From contig JAWSUW010000002.1 of the NCBI GenBank assembly GCA_033549245.1, forward strand, positions 3,805 to 67,804: DNA of 64,000 bases, given 5' to 3'. Source of the DNA: Fusibacter_D sp033549245 (GTDB taxonomy: Bacteria; Bacillota; Clostridia; Peptostreptococcales; Acidaminobacteraceae). Position numbers and translations under genes: made by a program. Of the stretch, positions 44,745 to 53,493 are shown in pieces; position 1 is the stretch's first letter, and each line of letters starts with the position of its first letter. The notes under the pieces were generated by a model. It saw only the letters and a program-made list of their open reading frames with translations. It ran no database searches and had not been told where the DNA came from.

Positions 44745-45308
44745 TTAAACAATGTCAAAGTACTCAATGACTTGATCCGCTACTTCCTCTGGTAATAAGT
44801 CAGCATTGTTGATTCTTAAGTAATTGGGGTGATTAATTTCTCCTGGTGATGAGTTGAGCCTATACTTTTCCATGCTGCTTAAAAGTTCTCTTTCCGACCA
44901 TTCAACATTTCTCTTTGTAGGCTTTTCTGCCAGTCTTAGAGGAGTCTTATTACGAGCCAATCTAATTTCAATATCACTTTCCAGTTCCAATATGTAAGTG
45001 GTTGCACCATGTGACTCGAACAGCTTCATTACTTTGTCCACGTAGACATATTCACTGGCAAGGTTAAAATCCCACATATATGTAAAAATCATCCCTTTTC
45101 CATCGGAAGCTGCCATGGTCTTGAAAATCTCTTCGCGAAAAAGTCTTATTAGATATTGGGCTTCTTTTGTATGATAGTCAAAGATCTGAAGAATAGGCTC
45201 AATACTCATGTGATTGTGGAAGAGTTTCAGTCCAGTTTTCTCCATAATCGCTTTTCCAACCGTCATTTTCCCAACAGCTTGAGGACCTGTGATCAATATG
45301 AATTTCAA
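44745..45308 (-). CDS. P-loop kinase-like NTPase
   Basis: 187 residues from a TTG at 45308 (AAGGAGG five bases upstream), giving MKFILITGPQAVGKMTVGKA. The Walker A is GPQAVGKMT at about residues 8-16. HNHMSIEPILQIFDYH and RNKTPLRLAEKPTKRN fit small-molecule kinases of the shikimate/gluconate type, but no specific substrate motif is recognised. Divergent from the AAA gene at 45432. Confidence 0.75.
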   Translation of the reverse strand: MKFILITGPQAVGKMTVGKAIMEKTGLKLFHNHMSIEPILQIFDYHTKEAQYLIRLFREEIFKTMAASDGKGMIFTYMWDFNLASEYVYVDKVMKLFESHGATTYILELESDIEIRLARNKTPLRLAEKPTKRNVEWSERELLSSMEKYRLNSSPGEINHPNYLRINNADLLPEEVADQVIEYFDIV

Positions 45309-45431
45309 ATGAACCTCCTTATATGAATCCAATTTTGAAAATTATACCATTTTATATTTCCAGGTACAATATAGCTGTATCAGTATGCTATACTATTTAA
45401 TAAGATTGTAATCAAAAGTTAGAGGTGTAAA

Positions 45432-46286
45432 ATGCTATACATCGATCATTTTAAATTTCCTAATTCTGATCAGGAATTCAATTTTTTTATGTCCATTCAA
45501 AGAAAGTGTTATGACAATTTTTACCCTTTCCAGGTTCTTTCAAAAAAGGGATTTGAAAGGATTGATTTTGAACCTATTACGATTCTTTATGGAGGCAATG
45601 GATCCGGAAAAACATCTGTTTTAAATATCATTGCAGAAAAATTAAAGCTGGAGCGCGACTCCATGTACAATCGCTCCAGCTTTTTTGAAACTTATGTGGA
45701 TCTGTGCGATGCAACTCTTATAGAAGATATCCCATCAATCAGCAAAATCATAACAAGTGATGACGTTTTCAACTATATGCTGGATCTGAGAGCACTCAAT
45801 GAAGGCATCGACTCAAAAAGAGAAGATCTTTTTGATGAGTATTTGGATGCCAAATACAGCAAATTCAAGTTCAATTCTCTAAGCGATTATCATGAACTTA
45901 AAAAAGTGAATCAAGCAAGAAGCAAAACTCAGTCCAAATTTGTTCGGGCAAATTTGATGGACAATATCAAAGGAAACTCCAATGGTGAAAGTGCTTTCAA
46001 GTACTTTACTGAAAGCATCCAAGAACCTGCGCTTTATCTTTTGGATGAGCCGGAAAACAGCCTTTCTGCGTCAAGACAAGTGGAACTGGCTGAGTACTTA
46101 CAGGCTTTTGCGAGATACGAGAACTGTCAATTCATCATATCAACGCACTCCCCTTTTTTTCTATCGATGAAGAACACCAAAATCTACGATATGGATGAAA
46201 ATCCGGTTACCATCAAAAAATGGACAGAACTGAAAAGTATGCAGGTCTACCACTCGTTCTTTGAAAAACATCGTACGGATTTTTAA
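45432..46286 (+). CDS. RecF/SMC-like AAA ATPase (AAA_21 type)
   Basis: 284 residues. Walker A is LYGGNGSGKTSVLNI near 55-69 and Walker B LYLLDEPENSLSASRQVELA near 205, followed by the His-switch in FIISTHSPFFLS. A short signature NGESAFKYF lies before Walker B. Such stand-alone ABC-like ATPases include OLD-type and abortive-infection partners, but no nuclease or effector gene is next to it. The 3' end overlaps the convergent dioxygenase gene by four bases. GAGGTG precedes the ATG. Confidence 0.82.
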   Translation: MLYIDHFKFPNSDQEFNFFMSIQRKCYDNFYPFQVLSKKGFERIDFEPITILYGGNGSGKTSVLNIIAEKLKLERDSMYNRSSFFETYVDLCDATLIEDIPSISKIITSDDVFNYMLDLRALNEGIDSKREDLFDEYLDAKYSKFKFNSLSDYHELKKVNQARSKTQSKFVRANLMDNIKGNSNGESAFKYFTESIQEPALYLLDEPENSLSASRQVELAEYLQAFARYENCQFIISTHSPFFLSMKNTKIYDMDENPVTIKKWTELKSMQVYHSFFEKHRTDF

Positions 46287-47047
46287 CCGAATAAGTAGCC
46301 TGTCATGGACATCGAGCCCATAAGACATTTCTCATTGAACACTTCAATTTTATCCGTGGGCTCTGATGCGCCTAGCGCATAAAGCAATGGATAGTAATGA
46401 TCTGGAGTATAAAACGCTTTTTCAGCACTACTGCCTGCACGCTCATGATGAATTACAGCATCGTGGTTTTTATCTAAAATATTATTCATAATATAACTGT
46501 CAAACTCATGTGCCCATGGATAGCCACCTTCCATCTGCCAATTGATCAGAGCAAGGTTATGCACTATATTTCCACTGGCCACAATTAGAACCCCATCTGC
46601 TCTAAGTGATCTCAACTTTTTCCCGATTTCATAGTGGGTCATAGCAGGAGCTTGATGGTCAATGCTCAGTTGCACTACTGGAATATCAGCATCAGGATAC
46701 ATGTGACATAAAACGGACCACGTCCCATGATCTATGCCCCATAGATTGTCTATGGAGACGATATTGCCTAATGATTCCTTCAGTTGACTGGCAAGTTCAG
46801 GTGAACCGAGAACTGGGTATTTAAGTTTATATAATTCCTCTGGAAAGCCATACATATCATAAATCATCCGTGGGTTCTCCAGATCAGAAGTTCTTGTTCC
46901 TTCGGAATACCAATGGGCTGATACAGCAAGTATAGCCTTGGGTCTGGGCAATCTCATACCTAGCGCTTTCCAAGTTTGCGAGAATTCATTGTCTTCAATG
47001 GCATTCATTGGAGACCCATGTCCAACAAATAATACAGGCATTTTCAT
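46283..47047 (-). CDS. ygiD: DODA-type extradiol dioxygenase (YgiD-like)
   Basis: 254 residues. Metal ligands are in VGHGSPMNAIEDN (His near 10), SAHWYSEGTR (His near 45) and GNIVHNLALINW (His near 170), and IDHGTWSVLCHMYPD is the fourth typical motif. Enzymes of this family open catechol rings such as DOPA. GGAGATTTTT precedes the start. The C-terminal GSMSMTGYLFG is also conserved. Strict anaerobes rarely use such enzymes, which fits an oxygen-tolerant lifestyle with katG. Confidence 0.88.
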   Translation of the reverse strand: MKMPVLFVGHGSPMNAIEDNEFSQTWKALGMRLPRPKAILAVSAHWYSEGTRTSDLENPRMIYDMYGFPEELYKLKYPVLGSPELASQLKESLGNIVSIDNLWGIDHGTWSVLCHMYPDADIPVVQLSIDHQAPAMTHYEIGKKLRSLRADGVLIVASGNIVHNLALINWQMEGGYPWAHEFDSYIMNNILDKNHDAVIHHERAGSSAEKAFYTPDHYYPLLYALGASEPTDKIEVFNEKCLMGSMSMTGYLFG

Positions 47048-47058
47048 AAAAATCTCCT

Positions 47059-47967
47059 TTATACTGTAAGTCGTTTTACAATGTTTTCAATAACAACATT
47101 CGCTTCATCATATGGCACCTGACATGTTCCAACCATCTTGTGTCCACCACCACCGTGCTCAAGCATGAGTTTTCCAATGTCTACAGAGCAGGAACGGTTC
47201 AAAATACTATATCCCACTGCAATACTGACGTTTTGCTTTTGCTTGCCATCGACGAGCCAAACTGAGACGTTTTGTTCCGGATACAGGCTATAAATCATAA
47301 ACCTGTTGCCGGTATAAATGGTGGAGACACCTCTGAGGTCAGTTACTATGACATTTTTATGAACCATAGTATGGGCTTCGACCATTTCCTTAAACTTTTC
47401 AGATTGTTCATAATAAAGCTCAACTCTCTCTTTCACATCTGGATGTTCCAAAATCTCACTGATATCCATATTTCTAAAGTGATTGATCAGTTCTTCCATC
47501 AATTGATAATTGCTGATTCTAAACTCTCTGAATCGACCTAGCCCTGTTCTTGGATCAGAAATGAAACCAAGTAAAATCCAACCTGTAGGATTCAGAATTT
47601 CATCCTTTGAAAGTTGACCTGAATCCACCTTATCTACAGCTTCTATCATGTCTTTATAAAGTGGAAACCTTTCCGCACCACCATAATACTCATAAATTAT
47701 TCTTGCGGCAGAAGGAGCCAATCGACTTTCGCCTTTTACATCCTGATTCCATCCTAATCTATCATTCTCAGAAGTGTGATGGTCAAACCACATGCCACAG
47801 CCTGGAACAAATGGCACATTGGCTAGAACATCATCTTTTGTAGGTGTAAATAGGCCATCTTGCAAATCTTTTGGATGGACAAACACCCATTGATCTATTA
47901 TATCCGCTTCTCTAAGAAGCATTCCACAAATTAATCCGTCAAAATCTGAACGCGTAACAAGTCTCAT
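47059..47967 (-). CDS. DHH-family phosphoesterase
   Basis: 302 residues. RSDFDGLICGMLL (DHH motif I) near the N terminus and DHHTSENDR (motif III) near 62-70, with GGGGHKMVGT (DHHA1) at the C terminus. The family includes NrnA oligoribonucleases and exopolyphosphatases; which one cannot be told. AAGGAGG precedes the ATG. It lies 11 bases before the dioxygenase gene. Confidence 0.82.
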   Translation of the reverse strand: MRLVTRSDFDGLICGMLLREADIIDQWVFVHPKDLQDGLFTPTKDDVLANVPFVPGCGMWFDHHTSENDRLGWNQDVKGESRLAPSAARIIYEYYGGAERFPLYKDMIEAVDKVDSGQLSKDEILNPTGWILLGFISDPRTGLGRFREFRISNYQLMEELINHFRNMDISEILEHPDVKERVELYYEQSEKFKEMVEAHTMVHKNVIVTDLRGVSTIYTGNRFMIYSLYPEQNVSVWLVDGKQKQNVSIAVGYSILNRSCSVDIGKLMLEHGGGGHKMVGTCQVPYDEANVVIENIVKRLTV

Positions 47968-48056
47968 ATATAATCCTCCTTGGTTTTCTTATAGTTTCTA
48001 TATATATGATACCATTTATTAGACAAGTATCACACAAATTTGAGCCGAATCAAGAG

Positions 48057-48734
48057 TTAGATGACAATCTCACTTTCCTTGATCATCACTGAATACTGAA
48101 AAAGCTCTGCATCAATAAACTTGGTATCTGCAAGCACTGGTTCTTGTATAATAGCTGCTTTTAGCTTATAACCAAGCTTACCTTTCGGTTGATCCGCGCC
48201 AACTATGAAGCCCATGCCGTTGCTATTTTTGGGCGGAATGGAGTCTAAAAAATCAGTCGTGTAAAATTGAAGTGAGATGTCTTCTTCACATTCATATTCA
48301 ACAACTGGGAGCAACATCCCTTTGGGGCATACATTTGAGAATTCCTTTTCAAAATCCAAGCGGGCTTTTTCAATTTGATCCGGTGTCATCTGTTTTTTTA
48401 TTACAGGATTATCAAAGGCTCCTGCCATTTCAGCTCTCACATCTATTAAATGAACTCTATGAATTTGAACCCAGTGCGATTCATGGGTCTCTTTACTTGT
48501 GAATGTCAGCTTTTCTGGATAATCATCTCCGATATGCAAACGCATTGGCCGTTCCACCAAGTAAGAGACACTTGTTGGCCGTTTGGTAAAACGGATTATA
48601 TCATCCTGATTAATGACCAATTCCGAAATGCTTCCTTCAAGTCTATATCGGCTCATTGCCATTTTGTCTAGATTGTCAACATCTAGATTCGTGTGTTTCC
48701 AACCATGAGTTTTAAACGCATCAAGAATTTTCAT
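48057..48734 (-). CDS. Hypothetical protein
   Basis: 225 residues, no signal peptide or membrane helix. It is a mixed alpha/beta protein (EGSISELVINQDDIIRFTKR, then VEYECEEDISLQFYTTDFLD). No motif is recognised. Codon use and the absence of stops suggest it is a real gene, although the ribosome site is weak. The upstream gene is a small unknown protein on the same strand. Confidence 0.55.
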   Translation of the reverse strand: MKILDAFKTHGWKHTNLDVDNLDKMAMSRYRLEGSISELVINQDDIIRFTKRPTSVSYLVERPMRLHIGDDYPEKLTFTSKETHESHWVQIHRVHLIDVRAEMAGAFDNPVIKKQMTPDQIEKARLDFEKEFSNVCPKGMLLPVVEYECEEDISLQFYTTDFLDSIPPKNSNGMGFIVGADQPKGKLGYKLKAAIIQEPVLADTKFIDAELFQYSVMIKESEIVI

Positions 48735-48788
48735 ACAATTTTCATCATGAGATCCAATAAAGCTTGTTTGACTTTGCTTAACTGTAAA

Positions 48789-49049
48789 TTAAGTTTGCCC
48801 TATGATCACCATATGAATATGTTCAATTGGATTTCTCAGTTCTTTTACCCCTTCTCGTTTCATCAATGATCGATTTGTACGCCCATTAAAGTGACTGTGG
48901 TGATTTTGGGGATCAAATGTTTCGTCATAATGAATTGTGACCAGTTCAAAATGATCTTCAATTTTTGCAATACCAACCAGGTGTACAATAATTCCATTAA
49001 TTTGAATAAACTTTTCAATCAACTTATTTTTATCTATTTTAATTTTCAT
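48789..49049 (-). CDS. Hypothetical His-rich small protein
   Basis: 86 residues from ATG 49049, behind GAGGTGGGAG. The protein has five nearby histidines (FDPQNHHSHFNGRT and IEHIHMVIIG) and a beta-rich first half (IQINGIIVHLVGIAKIEDHF). Metal binding is possible. No family recognised. Confidence 0.5.
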   Translation of the reverse strand: MKIKIDKNKLIEKFIQINGIIVHLVGIAKIEDHFELVTIHYDETFDPQNHHSHFNGRTNRSLMKREGVKELRNPIEHIHMVIIGQT

Positions 49050-49191
49050 CTCCCACCTCACCATAATTTATGGACCTATCATCATTATTATATAACAATT
49101 TGTTCAATATATTGATAGAAGATTGAATATTCTTGCTATTTATTGTAAACTATTTATGTCGACATATAAGGTTTGGACTAGGAGGCATATT

Positions 49192-49215
49192 TTGAGGAAA
49201 TTCGTTTTGGCATAG
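49192..49215 (+). CDS. Leader peptide 1 (MRKFVLA)
   Basis: A TTG start six bases after a perfect AGGAGG (49180-49185), seven sense codons and TAG. The stop touches the left arm of a 10-base inverted repeat. Position and strong ribosome site suggest a regulatory leader peptide, not a functional protein. Confidence 0.5.
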   Translation: MRKFVLA

Positions 49216-49295
49216 TAGCAAAAGCTATTATGAATATACTAAATAGGATTGATGGACTTTTGCTACACTAAACATTAAAAATCATGTTTAGGAGG
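49215..49295 (+). promoter_or_regulatory. Attenuator-like hairpins before CD3324-like gene
   Basis: GTAGCAAAAG (49215-49224) pairs with CTTTTGCTAC (49257-49266). Next to it CTAAACAT (49268-49275) pairs with ATGTTTAG (49284-49291), whose end covers the first bases of the AGGAGG (49290-49295) of the gene. Ribosome stalling on the leader could open or close these stems and set translation. Confidence 0.55.
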
Positions 49296-49301
49296 CTAAA
49301 A

Positions 49302-49586
49302 GTGAGCTATCAAAAGGCAGAAAACATATTGCCAAAGGAAGTATTGGAACTGATTCAGAATTATATTGATGGTGAGTATCTGTACATCCCAAGAAAAGTC
49401 GAGAAAAAGAAAACATGGGGTGAGACTACCAAGATCAAACAAGAACTCTCAAAACGTAATACTGAAATCTATAAAGCATACTTAGCAGGTAAATCGATCT
49501 TTATGTTGGCGGATTCGTTTTTTTTATCAACCAAGAGCATACAACGGATCGTCTTAAATGAAAAAAAGAGAACTTTAGAAACATAA
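49302..49586 (+). CDS. CD3324-like HTH protein
   Basis: 94 residues from GTG 49302, six bases after AGGAGG; the ATG at 49284 is upstream of that site and unlikely. The sequence VSYQKAENILPKEVLELIQN, then YIDGEYLYIPRKVEKKKTWG and a C-terminal HTH (SIFMLADSFFLSTKSIQRIV) matches the CD3324 family of small Clostridial proteins. DNA binding is inferred from the HTH. It is preceded by a leader ORF and hairpins and followed by a second such unit before a DUF1062 gene. Confidence 0.8.
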   Translation: MSYQKAENILPKEVLELIQNYIDGEYLYIPRKVEKKKTWGETTKIKQELSKRNTEIYKAYLAGKSIFMLADSFFLSTKSIQRIVLNEKKRTLET

Positions 49587-49658
49587 GTGAGAACATTCAC
49601 TTATGTTTTTTTTTGCCTCGACTTTCATACAGAAAAGAACTTGAGGTCGATAATCCAA

Positions 49659-49778
49659 AGCCTTTCATCTAGAATTATCATGTAAAGACAATATTTTAGG
49701 AGGATTTATATATGTGCACCCCTTCAACTAATGCATAGCAAAGGCTATTGCACAAAACCTATAAAGTAATAAGCCTTT
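49659..49778 (+). promoter_or_regulatory. Attenuator-like region before DUF1062 gene
   Basis: AGCCTTT occurs at 49659-49665 and 49772-49778; both can pair with AAAGGCT (49740-49746), so two structures exclude each other. The 3' stem extends to AAAGGCTATT with AATAAGCCTTT (one bulge). Leader ORF 2 lies between the competing arms. Confidence 0.5.
49712..49738 (+). CDS. Leader peptide 2 (MCTPSTNA)
   Basis: ATG eight bases after a perfect AGGAGG (49698-49703), eight codons and TAG, immediately before the hairpin arm AAAGGCT. It has the same build as leader 1, including the ending GCA-TAG. Confidence 0.5.
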   Translation: MCTPSTNA

Positions 49779-49811
49779 ACATATCCCATCATAATTCTAG
49801 GGAGATGCCAA

Positions 49812-50375
49812 ATGAGCTATTATCAGAAAGTCGAATGGACTGTAACTCCAAAATCAGCTCCAAAAGTGATTCGGAACTGTCCAAAATGTGGTGAAAAGAC
49901 CCACTATATCAACAGTACAAAATTTAGAGTCAATGCCAATGGTAAGAATATTGATGTCTGGTTGATCTATAATTGCAATAAATGCAAATCTAAGTGGAAC
50001 ATGACCATACACGAAAGAACCAATCCAAAAGATATTGATCCAGATCAATACGATCGCTATATTAGTAATGATAAAGAACTTGCACATCAAATCGGATTCG
50101 ATCCGGTTTTTCACAAACGAAATCATTCCAAGCTCGTCTATGATTCCGTTGAGTTTGATGTTTCTGTGAATGAAATCGATGCAAATGAAATTACACTGAA
50201 CACACAAGAAATAACCATTAGATGTCCTTTAAACATTAATCTCAGATTGGATAAGTTATTGGCCGATCACCTCAATATATCTCGATCAAAGCTATCCAAA
50301 ACTCTTTCAGAGGTGATTCCTTTGAAAAAGAAAATAAGTGATGGTATGACTTTTATCTTACCGAGTAACTACTGA
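49812..50375 (+). CDS. DUF1062 protein
   Basis: 187 residues. A zinc-ribbon-like part (CPKCGEKTHYINSTKFRVNA then IYNCNKCKSKW) is followed by a C-terminal part that looks like an S4-type RNA-binding fold (LRLDKLLADHLNISRSKLSK). This fits DUF1062. RNA binding is an inference. GGGAG is seven bases before the ATG. Together with the CD3324-like gene and their leaders it forms a compact unit. Confidence 0.78.
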   Translation: MSYYQKVEWTVTPKSAPKVIRNCPKCGEKTHYINSTKFRVNANGKNIDVWLIYNCNKCKSKWNMTIHERTNPKDIDPDQYDRYISNDKELAHQIGFDPVFHKRNHSKLVYDSVEFDVSVNEIDANEITLNTQEITIRCPLNINLRLDKLLADHLNISRSKLSKTLSEVIPLKKKISDGMTFILPSNY

Positions 50376-50445
50376 ATAACATGACTTAAAAAAAGGAATG
50401 CCTCAATGATTTGATGATGGCATTCCTCTTTTAATGATTAAGTGA

Positions 50446-50853
50446 TTACAACATCAAATATAGATCAGAATCTTCATGAGATATTCGTTTTTCAATCGCA
50501 CTAAAAACCTCTTTAAATGCCTTCTCGAATCCGATTGTGTTTGACATGATTTTGGATTTGGTATTAAATTCATTTTTGAATTCTATATACACACCTCTGA
50601 GATTCCCCATTTCATTCATATACTTCTTTGCTTTATTCACCACTTCAGAATTATTCGATTCCATCAAACTTGGATACAAATATTGATCTTCGTGAGATAA
50701 GTGCATTTGCAAGATTCCAGCCAATGTACTTATATTTTTTGCTATCACAGAAGCGTTCGTTTCGAGATTCTTTTCTTTCACCAATTTGTTGGTTTCAACT
50801 ATGAGCTGATTTATGCTGTCATGTTGTTTTTTTAGTTGTTCGGTTCTGTTCAT
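50446..50853 (-). CDS. Hemerythrin-domain protein
   Basis: 135 residues from ATG 50853 (GGAGG six bases upstream). Di-iron ligands fit: H11 in KKQHDSINQL, H52 and H56 with E57 in LQMHLSHEDQYLYP, and the C-terminal ISHEDSDLY. The four-helix bundle could bind oxygen or NO, or repair Fe-S centres. Its promoter has a TGTGA-N6-TCACA site centred near -41.5, so activation by a Crp/Fnr-type protein is likely. Confidence 0.85.
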   Translation of the reverse strand: MNRTEQLKKQHDSINQLIVETNKLVKEKNLETNASVIAKNISTLAGILQMHLSHEDQYLYPSLMESNNSEVVNKAKKYMNEMGNLRGVYIEFKNEFNTKSKIMSNTIGFEKAFKEVFSAIEKRISHEDSDLYLML

Positions 50854-50880
50854 ATTAGTCCTCCATTCATTGATAGCATA

Positions 50881-50923
50881 ATTATGCAATATTGTTTTCT
50901 ATTAGTATGTGATTTGTGTCACA
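50881..50923 (-). promoter_or_regulatory. Crp/Fnr-type site and promoter of hemerythrin gene
   Basis: TGTGA-TTTGTG-TCACA (50908-50923) is a perfect dyad. On the minus strand CATAAT (50881-50886) is a good -10; the start point would be near 50874, placing the dyad centre at about -41.5 (class II activation). A further palindrome AGGGACTTAAGTCCCT follows at 50938-50953. Confidence 0.65.
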
Positions 50924-51055
50924 TTCCAAAAAATACTAGGGACTTAAGTCCCTAAATATTGGCCAAAAGTCCCTTTGTTCATTAATGTCACATACTTGTA
51001 AAAATAAGATGTTATAATAAAACAAAATGAAATTATGTAAACCAAAGGAATGTTT

Positions 51056-52380
51056 ATGAAAATTATAAATATATTGAGTGCGGTCGCTTTGATTACGACA
51101 CTCACAATGACACAAACACTGACTTTTGCGGAGTCTTCCTATGAATCTTCTGTAGAAGGTTATCAGAACGTTGCTCCATGGTACGCCGAGGGAATCGAAG
51201 AAGCAATAGCATGGCAAATTATGCCCAATAGATTTAAAGATGTTTCCATGGACGCTCCAATTACAAGAGGTGAATTCGCAGAAGCTATTGTACTTGCCTA
51301 TGTAAGGTTAACAGGTTCTCTGCCAGAGACATGGAACTCTACTCGTTTTAGCGATCAACCTAGTGTTTATGCGCAAATCGCAAGTGAACTTGGATTTGTT
51401 TCTGGCTATACAGATGGAACCTACAAATCCATCAATGAAATAAAACGTCAAGAAATGTTCGTAATGATCAATAATCTTATTAATATTATTACTTCAGAAG
51501 CAGTGACCATTTATGATGAAGAGCAGAAAGCTGCAATTATGGACGAAGCTCTTCTAAGGTTTGTGGATGGACAGGAAGTTAGTGAATGGGCTAAGCAGGC
51601 ATCATCAGTCCTCATCAACCTTGGTATTCTCGCAGGTACTGATCAGGGCACACTTGAACCTAAGCAACCTATTTCTCGTGCACAAGCGATGGTAATCCTA
51701 ACTAGAACACTAAAGGCCACTGAGAGTCAACCAGTATCATACAGAAAATCAAGTTATGCGCTAAAACAAATGGCTGAAACTTATGCTGCGACCAACAACG
51801 TTGCTGTCAGTAGAGGTAGCAGAAGAAGCCTCCCACTTGAAGCTCTCTATTCACCAGATGAGCTCATGGTCATGCAAGGTAAAAACGATACTAAATATAC
51901 AGCAGTATTTGGATCTCTAGATGCTGGAAGATATGCAACATCAGAAGAAGCACTCAGTCACATGGTGAATATTACTGTTGATGTGTGGACTTTAAAATCC
52001 GACGGAACTAAAACTCCCGGAATACGTACTATTAAAGTCAACTCCGCTGTGGCTGATATCTTAACACAGGTGTTTAAAGAAATATTCGAAGGTCCTGAGC
52101 AGTTCCCAATCAAAGATGTTCATGGTTATGCATGGAGATCCAGCTCAACTTCGGAACATAATTTAGGTCTCGCAGTCGATATCAATGCAAATGAAAACTA
52201 TATGATCCGAAAAGATGGCTCAGTTGTTGCTGGTTCATTCTGGCTTCCTGGAGAAAATCCATACTCCTCAAACCAGATGGCGATGTGGTTCGTGCCTTTA
52301 AGAAGTATGGTTTTACATGGGGCGGAGATGCATGGCCAACAAGCAACGATTATATGCACTTCTCATTCCTTGGATGGTGA
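51056..52380 (+). pseudogene. SLH-domain D-Ala-D-Ala carboxypeptidase (VanY-like), frameshifted
   Basis: Starts at ATG 51056, after AAAGGA. Signal peptide, then SLH repeats (PWYAEGIEEAIAWQIMPNRF, then ITRGEFAEAIV and ISRAQAMVILTRTL) for cell-wall anchoring, then a VanY domain (SSSTSEHNLGLAVDI with two zinc ligands). Near 52265 a shift of one base is needed to reach PDGDVVRAFKKYGFTWGGDA and DYMHFSFLGW-stop at 52380, which holds the last zinc ligand. The uncorrected frame runs to 52429 without it. Sequencing error or true inactivation cannot be told. Confidence 0.82.
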
Positions 52381-52437
52381 TCATTCAAAAAGGCTAGCTG
52401 ATTTTTATCAGTTAGTCTTTTATATTTAATATAACAA

Positions 52438-52974
52438 TCATGGATTCGTCCTAATCACAAAAGCAAATGCGAAATCAGAATTGTTTATTTCAGTTCGAAT
52501 TGTGAATGCCCTGATCACATGACCCGGTTCATAACTTTCACTGTTCGAACTTAAATGAACCCAAGGGTTACTTGGAATTCTAAATCGCACCTCACCATTT
52601 TCTACTTCTAAATCAAATTCTATAGTTGATTTTTCTGAGTATAAAAATTTACCATCCTGTGCCAACAAATCATCAGTGATTTCAAACACCTCTGCCTCGA
52701 AATTATCAAGGACAATCACGACTTCATCGCCGATGGAAACATAAGGGAGTTCCTCCCATGAACTGTTTTCAAAAGGGAAATCAAGAAATCTTTCTATATC
52801 TTCACGGGTTTCATTATACCTATCACCATAATATATTGGTTTAATGCTTTGATCTCCAATTGTTATGCTGATCGATGGTTCAGGGTTAGCTTTCCCACTT
52901 TGAGTCAAGAACAAAAAGACTACGACTCCAATAAAGATAACCAAAATAATAATGATTCTTCGAAATGCTTTCAT
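52438..52974 (-). CDS. Membrane-anchored extracytoplasmic protein
   Basis: 178 residues from ATG 52974 (GAGGAG upstream). An N-terminal helix (FRRIIIILVIFIGVVVFLFL) anchors a small beta-rich outer domain (PSISITIGDQSIKPIYYGDR, then VVIVLDNFEAEVFEITDDLL). No family known. It lies divergent from the YccF gene. Confidence 0.6.
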   Translation of the reverse strand: MKAFRRIIIILVIFIGVVVFLFLTQSGKANPEPSISITIGDQSIKPIYYGDRYNETREDIERFLDFPFENSSWEELPYVSIGDEVVIVLDNFEAEVFEITDDLLAQDGKFLYSEKSTIEFDLEVENGEVRFRIPSNPWVHLSSNSESYEPGHVIRAFTIRTEINNSDFAFAFVIRTNP

Positions 52975-53102
52975 ATTAATTCTCCTCACGAAAAATGATC
53001 CATTATGACTATGATAACATAATTCTAATCAAATCCTAACGCCAATGGACATTTAATGTATTATAATATTGCTAAAGAAGAATACGAATTTAGGAGAATA
53101 TT

Positions 53103-53462
53103 ATGTCATTTTTAGGAAATATAATCTGGTTGATTTTAGGCGGTCTAATCGCCGCCATTGGATGGGCAATTGCCGGAGTGTTACTATGTATCACAGTAAT
53201 TGGTATACCCTTTGGTTTACAGTGCTTTAAAATAGCAGGACTGACACTTGCACCATTTGGTAAGAGCATCAGCATGGGCGATTTTGGCGCAGGTAGTTTC
53301 ATCGGTAATATCATTTGGATCCTATTGTTGGGTTGGGAGCTTTGTCTGATGCATATTGTAATGGCTCTACTATTAGGTATTACAATCATTGGACTTCCAT
53401 TTGCCAAACAACATTTGAAGCTAGCTCAGTTGGCACTTTTACCATTTGGATCGAGAATATAA
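53103..53462 (+). CDS. yccF: YccF-domain inner membrane protein
   Basis: 119 residues with two YccF repeats: GNIIWLILGGLIAAIGWAIA, ITVIGIPFGLQCFKIAGLTL, then GNIIWILLLGWELCLMHIVM and ITIIGLPFAKQHLKLAQLAL. AGGAG precedes the ATG. Function of the family is not known. A terminator follows, and then repeat copy 2. Confidence 0.88.
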   Translation: MSFLGNIIWLILGGLIAAIGWAIAGVLLCITVIGIPFGLQCFKIAGLTLAPFGKSISMGDFGAGSFIGNIIWILLLGWELCLMHIVMALLLGITIIGLPFAKQHLKLAQLALLPFGSRI

Positions 53463-53463
53463 T

Positions 53464-53493
53464 AAAGAGAGCATGCCATAGCATGTTCTCTTT
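53464..53493 (+). terminator. Terminator hairpin left of repeat copy 2
   Basis: AAAGAGAGCATGCCATAGCATGTTCTCTTT split by eye as stem-loop; nearly identical to the terminator right of the repeat (53646-53675). T tract is short. Confidence 0.65.

Noticed and set aside
44730..44745. TGTGA-AAATAT-TCACT as a further Crp/Fnr site
   Set aside because: It lies between closely spaced genes at the end of the kinase-like gene, one half-site is imperfect, and no -10 at the right distance was seen.
45432..46286. Anti-phage defence ATPase
   Set aside because: The ATPase is alone; no nuclease, toxin or restriction gene is next to it, so a defence role has no support here.
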